Source: Burkholderiaceae bacterium (lineage in GTDB: Bacteria > Pseudomonadota > Gammaproteobacteria > Burkholderiales > Burkholderiaceae_C). From it: a DNA stretch of 64,000 nucleotides. Position 1 is the stretch's first letter. Every line of letters begins with the position of its first letter. Under the pieces are notes generated by a model that was not told the origin of the DNA, did not search any database, and worked only from the letters and a program-made list of their open reading frames with translations. The stretch covers positions 147,211 to 211,210 of the forward strand of contig JAEUOU010000005.1 of assembly GCA_016790575.1 (NCBI GenBank), given 5' to 3'. The position numbers were made by a program, and so were the translations under genes. Of this stretch, positions 32,527-42,012 are shown one piece after another.

Positions 32527-34203
32527 ATGAGCAACAAACTGATTCTCGACTACGTCTACGAGCACGAAACCAACCGCGCCAACCAGGTCTACCTCACCCA
32601 GCCCACCGGAGGCGGTCAGGTCAGCGACTACACCTGGTCCCAGACCGTCGACGAAGCGCGTCGCATGGCCGCCTACCTCAAGAGCCGCAACCTGGAGCCG
32701 GGCTCACGCATTGCCATCCTGTCCAAGAACTGTGCCCATTTCTTCATGGCCGAACTGGCCATCTGGATGTCCGGCCACACCACGGTGGCCATTTTCCCGA
32801 CCGAAACGGCCGACACCATCCGCTTTGTGCTCGACCACAGTGGCGCCAGCCTGCTGTTTGTCGGCAAACTCGACACCTGGCAAGACCAGAAGCCTGCCGT
32901 CTCCGACCACCTGCCCTGCATTGCGTTCCCGCTGGCGCCGCCGACCGACTACGACACCTGGGATTCCATCACCGGCCGCACCGAGCCGATGCAAGGTCGC
33001 CCCAACCGCAACGCCGACGACCTGGCCATGATCATCTACACCTCGGGCTCCACCGGAACCCCCAAGGGCGTGATGCATTCCTTCGGCCGCGTCACCCGTG
33101 CCTCGGAAGAGATCACCAAAGACATCGTCTCGCGCATCGGCCGGCCGGAAGAAAACCGCATCCTGTCCTACCTGCCGCTGGCCCATGTGTTCGAGCGCGC
33201 CTGGGTGGAATGCGCGTCGCTGGTCGACGGCCAGACCCATGTGTACTTCGCCGAATCGCTGGACACCTTCCTGCAGGATCTGCAGCGCGCCCGGCCGACC
33301 ACCTTCATCTCGGTGCCCCGCCTGTGGCTGAAGTTCCAGCAAGGCGTTTTCACCAAGATGCCGCCCAAGAAACTCGATCGCCTGCTGTCGATCCCGATCC
33401 TGGGCCGCATCGTCGCCAAGAAGGTGCTGACCGGCCTGGGCCTGAACCACGTGCTGCTGGCCGGCAGCGGCTCGGCGCCCATTCCGGCCGAGCTGATCGC
33501 CTGGTACCGCCGCCTCGGTCTGAACCTGATCGAGGGCTACGCCATGACGGAAGACTTTGCCTATTCGCACAACTCCACCGAGGCGATCAACGCGCCCGGC
33601 TGCGTGGGCGTGCCGCTGCCGGGCGTGCAGGTGCGTATCAGTGACGAGGGTGAAATCCTGATCAAGTCGCCCGGCCAGATGGTCGGCTACTACAAGCGCC
33701 CCGACCTGACGGCCGAAGCCTTCACCGAAGACGGGTTCTTCCGCACCGGCGACCGCGGTGAGCGCCGCAAGGACGGACTGCTGAAGATTACCGGCCGCGT
33801 CAAGGAGCTGTTCAAGACCTCCAAAGGCAAGTACGTCGCTCCGGCGCCGATCGAAAACATCATCAACGCCCATCCGATGGTGGAGCTGTCGCTGGTGTCC
33901 GGCGTCGGCCAGCCCTCGGCCTACGCCATGGTGGTGCTGGCCGAAGCGCTGCGCCCCCGCACCACCGACGCCGCGGTACGGCAGGAAGTGGAGCAGGAAA
34001 TGGCCCAGTTGCTCAAGTCCGTCAACAACCAGGTGGCCGACTACGAACAGCTCAAGATGATCGTGATCGCGCGCGAACCGTGGTCCATTGAAAACGGTTT
34101 CCTCACCCCGACCATGAAAATCCGCCGCAACCGCATCGAATCGGCGGTCGAACAGGAACTGGACAACTGGTACGCCAACCGCGCCAGCGTTTTCTGGCAT
34201 TGA
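32527..34203 (+). CDS. AMP-binding long-chain acyl-CoA synthetase
   Basis: A 558-residue adenylate-forming ligase that activates fatty acids to acyl-CoA through an acyl-AMP. The phosphate loop is IIYTSGSTGTPKGVMHSFG, the core motif GYAMTED replaces the usual GYGxTE, and TGDRGERRKDGLLKITGRVK and the KTSKGKYVAPAPIEN segment match the long-chain (FadD/FACL) group. AAGGAA lies 8 bp before the ATG. A strong terminator at 34254-34280 ends the transcript. Chain-length preference is not known. Confidence 0.93.
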   Translation: MSNKLILDYVYEHETNRANQVYLTQPTGGGQVSDYTWSQTVDEARRMAAYLKSRNLEPGSRIAILSKNCAHFFMAELAIWMSGHTTVAIFPTETADTIRFVLDHSGASLLFVGKLDTWQDQKPAVSDHLPCIAFPLAPPTDYDTWDSITGRTEPMQGRPNRNADDLAMIIYTSGSTGTPKGVMHSFGRVTRASEEITKDIVSRIGRPEENRILSYLPLAHVFERAWVECASLVDGQTHVYFAESLDTFLQDLQRARPTTFISVPRLWLKFQQGVFTKMPPKKLDRLLSIPILGRIVAKKVLTGLGLNHVLLAGSGSAPIPAELIAWYRRLGLNLIEGYAMTEDFAYSHNSTEAINAPGCVGVPLPGVQVRISDEGEILIKSPGQMVGYYKRPDLTAEAFTEDGFFRTGDRGERRKDGLLKITGRVKELFKTSKGKYVAPAPIENIINAHPMVELSLVSGVGQPSAYAMVVLAEALRPRTTDAAVRQEVEQEMAQLLKSVNNQVADYEQLKMIVIAREPWSIENGFLTPTMKIRRNRIESAVEQELDNWYANRASVFWH

Positions 34204-34253
34204 CCCTTCCGTTGCGCCGGGGGGCTGCCATGCCGCCCCGGGCCGGATCCCGC

Positions 34254-34280
34254 AAGGTCGCCTCCGGCGGCCTTTTTTTT
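34254..34280 (+). terminator. Rho-independent terminator after the acyl-CoA synthetase gene
   Basis: A 9-bp stem (AAGGTCGCC with GGCGGCCTT, one T-G pair) and a 3-base loop, followed by an 8-base T tract that begins in the stem. It is 51 bp past the stop. Confidence 0.9.
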
Positions 34281-34335
34281 GCGCTCGACGGCGCGCATTC
34301 AGGCTCGGGAAAGCCCGGCGGGTCCCGCCGCCGGA

Positions 34336-34932
34336 TCACCCCAACGGCGGCGGCGCCAGCCGCGCCAGCACCTCCACCCGGCCGTCGGTGCCCGAGCGCA
34401 GCACCAGGCCCTGTGCCGAATCGCTGTTCTCGCCGGTCAGGTCCGCCAGGACGAACATGTGGGTCACCCAGACATCAAAGCCGCTGCGGCCCCGCCGCGC
34501 GGCCAGTGACTGGCGCAAGGCCGCCCCCTGCGCGGCGCGGGACGCCGGGTCGCTGCCGTGCGGCGAGCCCAGCGGCGCCCACACCTCGCCCCGGCCAAAA
34601 GCCAGCGTGGCCGTGTCGCGGCAGCGGCACCACGGGCTGGAGAGCACCTGCTCCGGCACCAGCCGCTGCTCGGCAAACCAGCGCCCCAGCCGCTGCGCCT
34701 GCGCCCGCCCCGCCTCGCCCAGGTTGCGCTGCGTGCGGCAGTCGTCCAGCCGCATGCCGGGCGGATCGAACGTGCCCGGCGCATCGGCGTGACGGAAAGC
34801 GATCACCACCCCGCCCTGGCGCAGCGACGCGGCCACCCCGTCCGCCGGGTTCCCGGCGGCGCGCACGGGCAGCATCGGTGCGCAGGACGCCAGCAGGGCT
34901 GCCTGCAACCAGCGGCGACGATCAACGGACAT
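34336..34932 (-). CDS. Exported histidine phosphatase family protein
   Basis: A 198-residue phosphoglycerate-mutase-like phosphatase. The twin-Arg-type signal SVDRRRWLQAALLASCAPML is followed by the mature domain. The catalytic motif is FRHADAPG (RHA instead of RHG), with the second half in SPWCRCRDTATLAFG and a late His in VWVTHMFVLADLTG. The start at 34932 places the signal at the N-terminus; the open frame continues upstream but loses family character. It is likely periplasmic; the substrate is unknown. Confidence 0.85.
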   Translation of the reverse strand: MSVDRRRWLQAALLASCAPMLPVRAAGNPADGVAASLRQGGVVIAFRHADAPGTFDPPGMRLDDCRTQRNLGEAGRAQAQRLGRWFAEQRLVPEQVLSSPWCRCRDTATLAFGRGEVWAPLGSPHGSDPASRAAQGAALRQSLAARRGRSGFDVWVTHMFVLADLTGENSDSAQGLVLRSGTDGRVEVLARLAPPPLG

Positions 34933-35100
34933 GGTTTTCTCCTGCGGTGGACGAAAGGAATCACGCACCGCCCCTGCGGGCGCGCGGCCATCGCCATCGT
35001 ACGAAGCTCCCAATAGCCTTGAAATCCGGCGGCCCAATACCCCCAAGCCGGCCCGGCAACCTATCCGGCGATTACAACGAGGGCGAATCAGTCCTGTTTT

Positions 35101-35138
35101 TATAGCAGTTCATGACCATTTCGCGCTGGGTATGGTCC
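35101..35138 (-). repeat. Dispersed palindromic repeat, copy 7 (intergenic)
   Basis: On the minus strand GGACCATACCCAGCGCGAAA then TGGTCATGAACTGCTATA. It lies 16 bp after the helicase stop, in the same orientation as the helicase transcript. The hairpin half is incomplete. Confidence 0.75.
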
Positions 35139-35153
35139 GAAAGTGCTCGAAAC

Positions 35154-37562
35154 TCACGCCTGCGGGCCCTCCGCAGCGCCCGGCGCCGCCCCGCCCCACC
35201 ACCCCGGCAGCAGCGCGCGCACCTCGCGGCGGGCGAAGCGCTGGTCCAGCAGCCAGAGGGTGCCGCGGTCGTCGGGGGTGCGGATGACACGGCCGGCGGC
35301 CTGCACCACCTTCTGCAGGCCGGGGTAGAGGTAGGTGTAGTCGTAGCCACGGCCGGGAAAACGGGCCTCCAGGCGCTGGCGCATCTGCTCGTTCACCGGG
35401 TTGACCTGGGGCAGGCCCAGGGTGGCGACGAAGGCGCCGATGAGCCGGTCACCGGGCAGGTCGATGCCTTCGGCAAAGGCGCCGCCCAGCACCGCAAAGC
35501 CGATGCCGCGCCCGCCGGGTGTGAAGCGGGCCAGAAACGCCTCACGGGCCGGCTCGTCCATCGCGCGCTGCTGGGCAAAGGCGGGGATGTCCGGGTGTGC
35601 CGCGGCCAGCGCGTCAAACACCTGCTGCAGATACTCGTAGCTGCTGAAAAACGCCAGGTACTGCCCCGGCGCCTGCCCGAACTGGCGCGCCAGCACCGCC
35701 ACGATGGGCGCGCAGGAGGCGGCGCGGTCCTGCCAGCGGGTGGACAGGCCGGTGGCGACATGCACCGTCAGCTGCCCCGCCGCAAAGGGGGACGGCACGT
35801 CCAGCCAGGCGCTGCGCTCCGGCAGGCCCAGCAGGTCGGCATGCCACTCGCGCGGGCTGAGCGTGGCGGAAAACAGCACGGCCGTGTGGGCGGCCGCCCA
35901 GCGGGGCGCGAGATGCGGCGCCGGCACCACGTTGCGCAGCGTCAGCCGCAGCGGCGGCGGACGGCGCCCGGGCTCGGGTGGCCAGGCCAGCGTGGCGTCG
36001 ACCAGGGCGTGCGGCCCGAAGCTCTCGGCCAGGCGCAGAAAGGCCAGCGCGTCGAAGTAAAAGCCCTGCAGGTCCGCCCCGGCCTGTGCCACCGAGGCCG
36101 GCAGCGTGGGGTGTTCGGCCAGCAGGTCGCTGAGCGCCGCCACCGTGGTGTGCAGGGTGTCCACCAGGCCGTCCGGCAGCGCGTCAAAGGCCTGGTACGT
36201 CCCGGCCAGGCTCCGGCGCAGGTCACCGAGGCGGCGCGAGAGGCGCTCCAGCGGGCGGCGCAGGGCCGGTGGCGCCACCACCCGCAGGCGGCGCAGCTCG
36301 CCGCTGTCCAGGCTGGCGCTGTACATGGCGCGGGCGCGCTCGGTCAGGTTGTGCGCCTCGTCCACCAGCAGGCCGGCGCGCCAGCCCTCCTGCACGGTGA
36401 GCGCGTGCAGCAGTGCCGCGCTGTCGAACCAGTAGTTGTAGTCGCCCACCACCACATCGGCCCAGCGGCTGAGTTCCTGCGCCAGGTAATAGGGGCAGAC
36501 GCTGTGCGCCAGCGCCAGGGTGCGCAGCGCGGCCTTGTCCAGCAAGGTGCCACCAGCACCCTCCACGGCGTCCACGGCGGCCTGGCGGGCGGTGGGCAGC
36601 CGGTCCCAGAAGCCTCGCGCCAGCGGGCAGGATTCGCCGTGGCAGGCTTTGTCCGGGTGTTCGCAGGCCTTGTCGCGGGCGGTGAGCTCCAGCACCCGCA
36701 ACGGCAGCGGCGCCTGGCCCGGGCGCTCGCGCAACGAGGCCAGGGCGTCCAGCGCCAGGCGCCGGCCCGGGGTTTTGGCCGCCAGGTAAAACACCCGGTC
36801 CAGCCCCGGGGCGCTGCCGTCGGCCTTGCGCGGGTCGGGCGGCAGGGCGCGCAGCAGCGGGTACAGCGTGCCCAGCGTCTTGCCGATGCCGGTGGGCGCC
36901 TGCGCCATCAGCACCCGGCCGGCCCGGGCCACGCGGTAGACGGCGCCGGCCAGATCGCGCTGGCCGGCACGGAAGGCGGGCCGCGGAAACGCCAGCGCCG
37001 CCAGCGCCGCGTCGCGCGCGGCGCGGTGCGCCGCCTCCTGCGCCGCCCAGGCCAGATACCGGCGGCACTGGTCTTCGAAAAACGCCCGCAGCGCGGGCGC
37101 CTCGGCGGTCTCGGTCAGCACCGTTTCGGCCCGGGTGTCGATGTTGAAGTACACCAGCGCCAGTTCCACCTGCTCCAGCCGGTTGGCCTGGCAGATCAGC
37201 CAGCCGTAGACCCGCGCCTGGGCCCAGTGCAGCGCGCGCTGGTTGGCGCTCTGGCGGGCCAGGTCGCCACGGTGGGTCTTGATCTCCTCCAGCCGGTTGG
37301 CGGCCGGGTCCCAGCCGTCGGCGCGGCCGCGCACCCGCAGCGTGCCGAAGTCGGCTGACAGCGGCACCTCGCGCTGGTAGCCCGGGCCGCGCCGCGCGGT
37401 GACGGCGCCGTGTCCCGCCACCCCCTCGGCGCCGGTGGGTGACGGGGTGAAGCGCAGGTCCAGGTCCCCGTGGCGGGCGGTGAATTCACACAGCGCGCGC
37501 ACCGCCACCACCGCCAGCGGGGCGGCGCCGGACAGGGCGCCTGGCGTGTCAGGGGGCATCAC
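35154..37562 (-). CDS. XPD/DinG-type DNA helicase with N-terminal nuclease-like domain
   Basis: An 802-residue superfamily 2 helicase. The Walker A is APTGIGKTLGT, the Walker B LLVDEAHNLTERA, and the last motif QAAGRVIRTPDDRG. Cysteines in KACEHPDKACHGESCPL and SVCPYYL fit an iron-sulfur cluster of the XPD/DinG group. The N-terminal 170 residues look like a PD-(D/E)xK fold: GRADGWD, EEIKTHRG and a QxxxY motif in HWAQARVYGWL, as in RecB/Cas4 nucleases. The upstream gene overlaps by 14 bp and also has a nuclease-like motif. The start at 37562 is followed by a second ATG codon. Confidence 0.88.
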   Translation of the reverse strand: MMPPDTPGALSGAAPLAVVAVRALCEFTARHGDLDLRFTPSPTGAEGVAGHGAVTARRGPGYQREVPLSADFGTLRVRGRADGWDPAANRLEEIKTHRGDLARQSANQRALHWAQARVYGWLICQANRLEQVELALVYFNIDTRAETVLTETAEAPALRAFFEDQCRRYLAWAAQEAAHRAARDAALAALAFPRPAFRAGQRDLAGAVYRVARAGRVLMAQAPTGIGKTLGTLYPLLRALPPDPRKADGSAPGLDRVFYLAAKTPGRRLALDALASLRERPGQAPLPLRVLELTARDKACEHPDKACHGESCPLARGFWDRLPTARQAAVDAVEGAGGTLLDKAALRTLALAHSVCPYYLAQELSRWADVVVGDYNYWFDSAALLHALTVQEGWRAGLLVDEAHNLTERARAMYSASLDSGELRRLRVVAPPALRRPLERLSRRLGDLRRSLAGTYQAFDALPDGLVDTLHTTVAALSDLLAEHPTLPASVAQAGADLQGFYFDALAFLRLAESFGPHALVDATLAWPPEPGRRPPPLRLTLRNVVPAPHLAPRWAAAHTAVLFSATLSPREWHADLLGLPERSAWLDVPSPFAAGQLTVHVATGLSTRWQDRAASCAPIVAVLARQFGQAPGQYLAFFSSYEYLQQVFDALAAAHPDIPAFAQQRAMDEPAREAFLARFTPGGRGIGFAVLGGAFAEGIDLPGDRLIGAFVATLGLPQVNPVNEQMRQRLEARFPGRGYDYTYLYPGLQKVVQAAGRVIRTPDDRGTLWLLDQRFARREVRALLPGWWGGAAPGAAEGPQA

Positions 37563-38406
37563 AGGGGGTCAGCGGGGCCTGGGCGCCGTCGTCGAAGCGG
37601 CACGGTGTGCTCTGGGCCAGTGCCATCCAGACCGCCAGCGGCAGCCGCTCCACCGGTCGGCGCGGCGCGGGGCGGGCCACGGTCAGCACCGCCCCGGCGG
37701 CCAGCATCACGCCGCATTCGGGCGGAATGTCGTCCGGCTGGCCGATCGGGCGCCCGCGGGCGTCGGTGCCCAGCACATACCAGCACTCACCGCCCATGTC
37801 GAGGTAGGCGGCGCGTTTGGCGGGTTTTTTCAGGTCGCCCAGCAGGTCGGCGCGGCGCACCTTGATCTCGTGCACCACCGGGTGCAGGTAGGCCTCCACC
37901 GTGGTGCGGCGGATGGAAAACACATCGGGCATGGCCAGCACCCACTGGCCGGCGGGGGGGTGCGGCGGCGCCAACGGGTCCAGGGGCGCCGGCGCGTCGG
38001 CGGGCTCAGGCGGCGGCACCGGGCGGGTGTCGTCGGGCAGGGGCGCGCCGGGGTCCGCCACCCAGGCGCGCAGGGTCAGGCCGGTCCAGGCCAGGCGCCC
38101 GGCGCGGGTCATCTCGCGGGCGACGGTGTCCACCAGCGCTTCGTGCGCCGAGCGCGCCGCGCGGTTGGTCTGCAGCGAGGCGGCGATCAGCCGGAGGCCG
38201 GCGTCGGTGACCCGCAGGGTTTCATGGCCGCTGGCGGCCGTGACGCGCTGCAGCAAGCCGGCGGCCAGCAGCTCCACCTCCACCAGGTCCTGGCAGGGCC
38301 AGCCGGCCGAGCGGTATACCTCGCGCAGGCGGCGGGCGTGCGCGCGGGTGGGGGCAAAGGCCGGGTGGGCTGCCGTTTGCTGCGGTACCGCGTCGGGGGA
38401 TTCCAT
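37549..38406 (-). CDS. Nuclease-like partner of the helicase, unknown function
   Basis: A 285-residue protein coupled to the helicase gene by a 14-bp overlap. The centre resembles a PD-(D/E)xK active site: PDVFSIRRT, then VHEIKVRRADLLGDLKKP with the E-x-K element, and YLDMGGECWYVLG. The N-terminal 110 residues contain a winged-helix-like stretch (LLAAGLLQRVTAASGHETLR). I recognise no named family. The likely role is DNA cleavage or repair with the helicase, inferred from motif and coupling. Confidence 0.7.
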   Translation of the reverse strand: MESPDAVPQQTAAHPAFAPTRAHARRLREVYRSAGWPCQDLVEVELLAAGLLQRVTAASGHETLRVTDAGLRLIAASLQTNRAARSAHEALVDTVAREMTRAGRLAWTGLTLRAWVADPGAPLPDDTRPVPPPEPADAPAPLDPLAPPHPPAGQWVLAMPDVFSIRRTTVEAYLHPVVHEIKVRRADLLGDLKKPAKRAAYLDMGGECWYVLGTDARGRPIGQPDDIPPECGVMLAAGAVLTVARPAPRRPVERLPLAVWMALAQSTPCRFDDGAQAPLTPCDAP

Positions 38407-38424
38407 CGCGGGCAGCCGCCGGGG

Positions 38425-39069
38425 TCAGGCGCTGGCGCGCCGGCTGCCTTTCCAGGCGCCGAACAAGGCGATCAAACCAGGGATGAGAATCAGCGCCCAG
38501 ATGATCTTGCTCAGGTTGGCCTGCACCCAGGGCAGATTGCCGAACCAGTAGCCGGCCAGCGTCAGCCCGACGACCCAGATGAACGCTCCGATCACGTTGT
38601 AGGCGGTGAACTTGCTGCGGGTCATTTCCGCCACACCGGCCACAAACGGGGCAAAGGTGCGGACGAACGGCATGAAGCGGGCCAGGATGATGGTGATGCC
38701 ACCATAGGTCTCATAGAACTGGTGGGCCTGGTCGAAGGCACGGCGGTTGAAAAAACGCGAGTTCTCCCACTGGAATACCTTGGGCCCGAAATACCGTCCG
38801 ATGGTGTAATTGACCTGATCGCCCAGAATCGCCGCGGCGAGCATCAGGCCGATGGCCAGTTGCACGTCCAGCAGGCCCGCCCCACACAACGCGCCGACCA
38901 CAAACAGCAGCGAGTCACCGGGCAGGAATGGCATCACCACCAGTCCGGTTTCGACAAAGATGATCAGGAACAGCAGGGCATATACCCAGGCACCGTAGGC
39001 CTGCACGAAGGCCTGCAGGTGTTTGTCCACGTGCAAGATGAAGTCAATCAGAAAGGCGGCGATTTCCAT
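38425..39069 (-). CDS. DedA family membrane protein
   Basis: A 214-residue protein of the DedA/VTT family, inner-membrane proteins linked to undecaprenyl phosphate or lipid flipping. Family segments are [20 protein letters not shown], the [13 protein letters not shown] motif and [20 protein letters not shown] with the conserved Arg and Pro residues. The start at 39069 (MEIAAFLID) is preferred over an ATG three codons upstream. It is divergent from mutL, with 58 bp between starts. Confidence 0.93.
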   Translation of the reverse strand: MEIAAFLIDFILHVDKHLQAFVQAYGAWVYALLFLIIFVETGLVVMPFLPGDSLLFVVGALCGAGLLDVQLAIGLMLAAAILGDQVNYTIGRYFGPKVFQWENSRFFNRRAFDQAHQFYETYGGITIILARFMPFVRTFAPFVAGVAEMTRSKFTAYNVIGAFIWVVGLTLAGYWFGNLPWVQANLSKIIWALILIPGLIALFGAWKGSRRASA

Positions 39070-39127
39070 GGGCGGCAATTATCCCCGGCGCGCCGCGGCG
39101 GGCCGCGCCGCCGCCTAGAATCCCCGC

Positions 39128-41065
39128 GTGAGCCAAGTCCAAGCCGAACCCGCCGCCCGCCGCCCGATCCGCGAACTGCCCGACGAGCTGATCAGCCAGA
39201 TTGCCGCCGGCGAGGTCATCGAGCGGCCGGCCGCCGTGGTGCGCGAGCTGGTGGACAACGCGCTGGACGCCGGCGCCACCCAGATCACCGTGCGGTTGCT
39301 GGCCGGAGGTGTGCGGCTGGTGGCGGTGGAAGACGACGGCGGCGGCATTCCCCGCGCCGAGCTGCCGGTGGCCCTCAAGCGCCACGCCACCAGCAAGATC
39401 GGCAACCTGCACGATCTGGAGTCGGTGGCCACGATGGGCTTTCGCGGCGAAGCGCTGGCCGCCATCCATTCGGTGTCCGAGCTGTCGCTGCTGTCGCGCA
39501 CCGACGGCGAAGCCAGCGCCTTCCTGCTCGACGGCCGCAGCGGCGAGCTGCGCCCCGCGGCCCGCGCCACCGGCACCACGGTGGAGGTGAAGGAGCTGTT
39601 TTTTTCCACCCCGGCGCGGCGCAAGTTTCTGAAAACCGACGCCACCGAACTGGCCCACTGCATCGAGGCCGTGCGCCGCCACGCGCTGGCGCGGCCGGAC
39701 GTGGGGTTTGCCATCTGGCACGAAGGCAAGCTGGCCGAGCAATGGCGCGCCCATCAGGGCCCGGACGCCTTGACCCGCCGCCTGGCCGATGTGCTGGGCG
39801 AGGATTTCATCGCCGGCTCCATCGCGGTGGACCACTGGGCCGGCCCGCTGCGGGTGAGTGGCCGCGCCGGCCTGCCGGACGCCGCCCGCTCGCGCGCCGA
39901 CCAGCAGTTTGCCTATGTCAACGGCCGTTTTGTGCGCGACAAGGTGGTCACCCACGCCGCGCGCAGCGCCTACGAAGACGTGCTGCACGGCCAGAAACAG
40001 CCGGTCTATGTGCTCTACCTGACGATCGACCCGACCCGGGTGGACGTGAACGTGCACCCGACCAAGATCGAGGTGCGTTTTCGCGACAGCCGCGAGGTGC
40101 ACCAGGCGGTGCGCCATGCCATCGAAAACGCCCTGGCAGTGCCCCGGGCCCAGGCGCTGGCCGCCACCACCGGCATGGACCGCCCCGCCGGCCCGCCCGG
40201 CACGGTGGCGCCGGCCGCCAGCGGCCCCGAAACACCGGTTTCGGAACAAAAATGGCCGATACCCAGCGTCAAATGGTCACAGTCTGCTATCAATCTGGGA
40301 CCCACCAGCGGCCACCGGGTCTCGGATCTGGACGCTTTGTGGGGCCCACCCCGCGGCGACGCCCCGGCTGACGCCGCCAACGGCGCGGCGCAGCCGCCCT
40401 GGGCGGGCGCGGCACCCGCCGCTGGCGCCGGTGTGGTGACACCACCCTTCCCGCCCGAAACTCCCGCCAGCCCCCCCGCCGACTGGCCGCTCGGCCGCGC
40501 CGTGGCGCAGGTGCATGGTGTGTACATCCTGGCCGAAAACCGGCACGGCCTGGTGCTGGTGGACATGCACGCCGCCCACGAACGCATCCTGTACGAGCGC
40601 CTGAAGCACCAGCTGGACGCCGCGCCGCTGGCCAGCCAGCCGCTGCTGATTCCCGCCACCTTCGCCGCCACCCCGGAAGAAGTGGCCACGGCCGAGGCCG
40701 CCACCGACACCCTGGCGCTGCTGGGCCTGGAGATCACGCCGTTTTCGCCGCGCACCCTGGCGGTGCGGGCCGTGCCGGTGACGCTGGCCCAGGGTGACGC
40801 GGTGGAGCTGGCCCGCAGCGTGCTGGCGGAACTGGCCCAGCACGACGCCAGCACCGTGGTGCAGCGCGCCCGCAACGAACTGCTGGCCACCATGGCCTGC
40901 CACGGTGCCGTGCGCGCCCACCGGCGCCTGACGCTGCCCGAGATGGACGCCCTGCTGCGCCAGATGGAAGCCACCGAGCGCTCCGACCAGTGCAACCACG
41001 GCCGCCCCACCTGGCGCCAGCTGACCATGGCCGAGCTGGACGGCCTGTTCCTGCGCGGGCGCTGA
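39128..41065 (+). CDS. mutL: DNA mismatch repair protein MutL
   Basis: A 645-residue MutL. The N-terminal GHKL ATPase has RELVDNALDAGA, VEDDGGGI and MGFRGEALAAI; the C-terminal dimerisation domain holds DMHAAHERILYE, which fits the D(Q/M)HA-x2-E-x4-E pattern of MutL endonuclease sites. It begins with a GTG (39128). The Pro/Ala-rich linker between the domains carries a dispersed repeat read in frame as I-P-S-V-K-W-S-Q-S-A-I (about residues 377-387). miaA lies downstream in the same run, as in many bacteria, but separated by two other genes. Confidence 0.96.
   Translation: MSQVQAEPAARRPIRELPDELISQIAAGEVIERPAAVVRELVDNALDAGATQITVRLLAGGVRLVAVEDDGGGIPRAELPVALKRHATSKIGNLHDLESVATMGFRGEALAAIHSVSELSLLSRTDGEASAFLLDGRSGELRPAARATGTTVEVKELFFSTPARRKFLKTDATELAHCIEAVRRHALARPDVGFAIWHEGKLAEQWRAHQGPDALTRRLADVLGEDFIAGSIAVDHWAGPLRVSGRAGLPDAARSRADQQFAYVNGRFVRDKVVTHAARSAYEDVLHGQKQPVYVLYLTIDPTRVDVNVHPTKIEVRFRDSREVHQAVRHAIENALAVPRAQALAATTGMDRPAGPPGTVAPAASGPETPVSEQKWPIPSVKWSQSAINLGPTSGHRVSDLDALWGPPRGDAPADAANGAAQPPWAGAAPAAGAGVVTPPFPPETPASPPADWPLGRAVAQVHGVYILAENRHGLVLVDMHAAHERILYERLKHQLDAAPLASQPLLIPATFAATPEEVATAEAATDTLALLGLEITPFSPRTLAVRAVPVTLAQGDAVELARSVLAELAQHDASTVVQRARNELLATMACHGAVRAHRRLTLPEMDALLRQMEATERSDQCNHGRPTWRQLTMAELDGLFLRGR
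40254..40294 (+). repeat. Dispersed palindromic repeat, copy 8 (inside mutL linker)
   Basis: GGCCGATACCCAGCGTCAAA then TGGTCACAGTCTGCTATCAAT. It is close to the consensus over the first 37 bases, with the distal hairpin arm lost. Read in the sense frame I-P-S-V-K-W-S-Q-S-A-I. Confidence 0.9.
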
Positions 41066-41111
41066 AGGAGCGCGCGGAACTTTCGCCCGGGCCGCGGAAT
41101 CACCCATTCCC

Positions 41112-41999
41112 ATGGCCACCGTACGACATCTTCTTGCCCTCTTCGCCGCGCTGATGCTGCTGGCCGGCTGCGCCAGCCTGGACGAGCGGCAGCGGCAGTG
41201 GATCTTCCAGCCGTCCGACCGCAGCTGGTGGCGGGGTGAAGAAGCCGCGCAGGGCATGGCCGACGTCTGGATCGACTTTTCCTCGCGCGAAACCGGCGCG
41301 CCGGTGCGGCTGCACGGCCTGTGGAGCCCGCACGAGCGCTTCGGACACGACCCGAAAGCGCCGGTGCTGCTGTACCTGCACGGCGCGCGCTTCAACGTGG
41401 TGGGCTCGGCTTTTCGCATGCGGCGCATGCAGGAGCTGGGGTTCTCCGTGCTCGCCGTCGACTACCGGGGCTTTGGCAAAAGCACCAACATCCTGCCGTC
41501 GGAGGCCATGGCCGCCGAAGACGCCCGCGCCGCCTGGGACTGGCTGGCCCGGCAGTACCCCGACCGGCCGCGTTACATCTTCGGCCACTCGCTGGGTGGC
41601 GCGATCGCCATCAGCCTGGCGGCGCAGGTGGGTGACGAGGCCGGCACCCTGGTGGAAGGCACCTTCACGTCCATTCCCGACGTGGTGGCGTCCTATCGCT
41701 GGGGTTGGCTGCCGGTGGGGCCCCTGATTACGCAGCGCTTTGCGGCCGTGGAGCGGGTGGCCCAGATTGGCTCGCCGCTGCTGGTGGTGCACGGCAGCGA
41801 CGACCGCACCATCGCGCCCGCGCTGGGCCGGCGCTTGTTTGACGCCGCCGCCGAACCCAAACGCTTCGAGCTGGTCGAAGGCGCGTCGCACCACAACGCC
41901 AACGCCATGGGGCAGGCGCAATACCGCGCGGCGCTGGTTGCCTTGTTCGGCGTGAATGCAGGCAGCACACCCACGACTGCTTCAGCCAGCCGGTTCTGA
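41112..41999 (+). CDS. Alpha/beta hydrolase, predicted lipoprotein
   Basis: A 295-residue alpha/beta hydrolase with a lipobox at its N-terminus (LMLLAGCASL). The oxyanion region is LLYLHGARFN, the nucleophile elbow is GHSLGG, the acid is in VVHGSDDRTIAP and the His is in EGASHHNANAM. It resembles the abhydrolase-type esterases/thioesterases of the BAAT/YfhR kind. Probably bound to the envelope; substrate unknown. The stop is 13 bp before the MFS gene start. Confidence 0.88.
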   Translation: MATVRHLLALFAALMLLAGCASLDERQRQWIFQPSDRSWWRGEEAAQGMADVWIDFSSRETGAPVRLHGLWSPHERFGHDPKAPVLLYLHGARFNVVGSAFRMRRMQELGFSVLAVDYRGFGKSTNILPSEAMAAEDARAAWDWLARQYPDRPRYIFGHSLGGAIAISLAAQVGDEAGTLVEGTFTSIPDVVASYRWGWLPVGPLITQRFAAVERVAQIGSPLLVVHGSDDRTIAPALGRRLFDAAAEPKRFELVEGASHHNANAMGQAQYRAALVALFGVNAGSTPTTASASRF

Positions 42000-42012
42000 T
42001 ACCCTCGGACGG

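Noticed and set aside
35005..35045. Repeat-like CCAATAGCC...CAATACCCCC near the phosphatase gene
   Set aside because: Only the ends resemble the repeat; the conserved AGCG and GGTC parts are missing.
36865..36895. CCCAGCGTCTTGCC in the helicase gene as a repeat copy
   Set aside because: It encodes the Walker A region GIGKTLGT and so is explained by protein conservation.
35112..37358. Very long open frame on the plus strand opposite the helicase gene
   Set aside because: High GC content gives long antisense frames; the minus-strand frame has all the helicase motifs and this one has none.
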